NCBI GenBank assembly: GCA_900299035.1
Contig: OMIG01000233.1
Span: 1 to 33,529 of the forward strand
Direction of reading: 5' to 3'
Source: Pseudomonadota bacterium
Lineage (GTDB): Bacteria > Bdellovibrionota_C > UBA2361 > OMII01
Length of the DNA stretch: 33,529 nucleotides
Of this stretch, positions 32,237 through 33,529 are shown piece after piece. Each line of letters starts with the position of its first letter. Position 1 is the first letter of the stretch. Position numbers and translations under genes: made by a program. The notes beneath the pieces were generated by a model that made no database searches, was not told the DNA's origin, and saw only the letters and a list, made by a program, of their open reading frames with translations.

Positions 32237-33529
32237 TTACCCGTCAGATTCGGCGGCGTCCTTGATCACGAAACGGGCCTCGAGCGTTGCGACAACGGAG
32301 GCAAGACCGGCCACCTCCACAGACTTTAAGACTTCGCGGAAATCTTTGTACGCGTCAGGAGCCTCATCCAGCGGGTAGTTTCGGCAGTTGCTTAGGATAT
32401 CTCGCCTCTCAAGCTCGGCATCGACGGCGCTCTGGTTCAGGGCCTTGAACGCGGCCCTACGGCCCATAGCCCGCCCCGCTCCATGGTTGACGCTGTAGAG
32501 GCTCTTGCGTGCCCCCTCCTCCGCCGCCATCACCACTGAGCCGTCGCGCGGGTTGCCAGGCAACAGTATCGGATGGCCGACCTGCTCAAACGGGGTGCCC
32601 CTCAGGGCTTCATGTCCAGCAGGGAAAGCTCGTGTGGCACCCTTGCGGTGCACCCACATCTCAAGCCCCCCAACGTCTTCCTTGCGCGCGATGTTGTGGC
32701 TGATGAAGTAAACAAGGCTGCCAGTCGCCTCGGGAATCACCTCGCGAAAGGCCTCGAGCACGAGCGCGTTTATGAGCAGGTGGTTGACCGTGGCAAAGTT
32801 CGCACCGAGGGCCATGTCATCCAGATAATTGTCGGCTTCTGGCGTGCCAAGCGGTGCGTACACAAGCTCGCGGTCACCGCCAGGCAGCGGGATGTTCCAC
32901 TCCTGAAAGTGCTGCTGCAACAGCCGAAACTGCGCCTGTGCCAAGATGTTTCCAAATCCCCGCGAGCCACAGTGAGAGAGGAATGCCACGTGACCGTCGC
33001 GCAGTCCGAAGCACGCCGCAGCGCCCTTTGCTCTCGGCGTATTTGCCACTTTTACTACGCTGCACTCGCCGAAGTGGTTGCCGCCCCCGTAGGAGCCAAG
33101 CTGGTTGCACTTATCCTCGAAGTTCTTAATCGCTCCGTCCTTGAGGAGCCGAACGAGTCTCGCCTTAAGGGCATGCTCCGTTCCGTCGTGCCCAACATGA
33201 CGAGCGTCCTCGCACCGCTGCGCCCACTCGAGTGGAATGCCTAGCGCTCGTAGCACGCCCTCGGATGCGCCCTCAATCACAGCCTGCATCCCAAGCTCTT
33301 CGGGGATGTTTCGCCCCAGAGGCACAGCGCGCGAACCCCTACCTGGCCCAGTAGGGATACGCTTGCAAATTGCCTCGATGATAGCGCGCCGAACCGGCTT
33401 GGACGCAATCTTGTCGGCCTGAACATCAAGCTGCAGCAGGCTCATCGAGCACTTTATGTCTACGCCGATTGGGCCGGGATAGATGTGGGTTGGCGAGGCG
33501 AGCACGCACCCTATCGGAGCGCCGTATCC
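32237..33529 (-). CDS. RtcB-type RNA ligase, 5' end beyond the window
   Basis: RtcB joins 2',3'-cyclic-phosphate and 5'-OH RNA ends with GTP and manganese. The frame is open to the window edge (codons for GYGAPIGC precede the first GTG at 33505), so the true start is upstream. Counting from that GTG: VDIKCSM (15-21) with metal ligands Asp16 and Cys19, GGGNHFGE (140-147), SHCGSRGFGN (177-186), SHNIARKE (269-276), HRKGATR (286-292), and NHGAGR (340-345) with the guanylylated His341. All expected metal and nucleotidyl residues are present. VDIKCSM differs from the common VDIGCGM. It converges on the GlsB-like gene. Confidence 0.92.
   Translation of the reverse strand, partial: GYGAPIGCVLASPTHIYPGPIGVDIKCSMSLLQLDVQADKIASKPVRRAIIEAICKRIPTGPGRGSRAVPLGRNIPEELGMQAVIEGASEGVLRALGIPLEWAQRCEDARHVGHDGTEHALKARLVRLLKDGAIKNFEDKCNQLGSYGGGNHFGECSVVKVANTPRAKGAAACFGLRDGHVAFLSHCGSRGFGNILAQAQFRLLQQHFQEWNIPLPGGDRELVYAPLGTPEADNYLDDMALGANFATVNHLLINALVLEAFREVIPEATGSLVYFISHNIARKEDVGGLEMWVHRKGATRAFPAGHEALRGTPFEQVGHPILLPGNPRDGSVVMAAEEGARKSLYSVNHGAGRAMGRRAAFKALNQSAVDAELERRDILSNCRNYPLDEAPDAYKDFREVLKSVEVAGLASVVATLEARFVIKDAAESDG

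Overview
This window is a bacterial translation/transcription supercluster, read almost entirely on the minus strand. Reading from high to low coordinates, the order is: a divergent tRNA block (Thr-TGT on +, Thr-GGT, Tyr and Trp on -), a RelA/SpoT-fold protein of unknown function, sufB-sufC-sufD, secE-nusG-rplK-rplA-rplJ-rplL-rpoB-rpoC, rpsL-rpsG-fusA-tuf, then the S10/spc genes rpsJ-rplC-rplD-rplW-rplB-rpsS-rplV-rpsC-rplP-rpmC-rpsQ-rplN-rplX-rplE and a truncated rpsH. The last 3 kb (about 30.6-33.5 kb) hold ordinary accessory genes: a DUF6508-like protein, a secreted Ysc84/SYLF protein, a GlsB/YeaQ-type small membrane protein and an RtcB-type RNA ligase cut by the window end.

Organism: a Gram-negative-type bacterium with moderately high GC. 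The contiguous beta-str-S10-spc order, the long RpoB with a dispensable-region insertion and the trigger-loop insertion in RpoC resemble deltaproteobacterial-type and related lineages. EF-Tu carries an altered switch I (a GGTVRD..KTVTIA pattern instead of RGITI), which I recall from Planctomycetota EF-Tu. L2 has DHPM instead of DHPH, and rpsN (S14) is missing between rplE and rpsH. I cannot assign a phylum; a planctomycete-like or other deep uncultured lineage is possible.

Regulation: the SUF operon has a good sigma70-type promoter overlapped by a 25-bp dyad very similar to an IscR type-1 operator, although no regulator gene is present. rpoBC ends at a strong bidirectional terminator. The str operon restarts from a candidate promoter with a GC-rich discriminator and has a leader of about 530 nt with hairpins and a recurring CCTAAGC motif. 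Other candidate RNA elements lie between rplK and rplA, rplL and rpoB, and tuf and rpsJ. A decaying array of 14-bp repeats abuts the 3' end of tRNA-Trp.

How it works together: the core genes supply ribosomal proteins, RNA polymerase beta/beta', elongation factors, NusG and the SecE translocon subunit. SufBCD is the Fe-S scaffold, without its cysteine desulfurase here. In the familiar proteobacterial layout the tRNAs run into tufB-(rpmG)-tRNA-Trp-secE; here tufB and rpmG are gone and SufBCD plus the RelA-like gene occupy that interval. No CRISPR array, insertion sequence, prophage or rRNA gene was seen.
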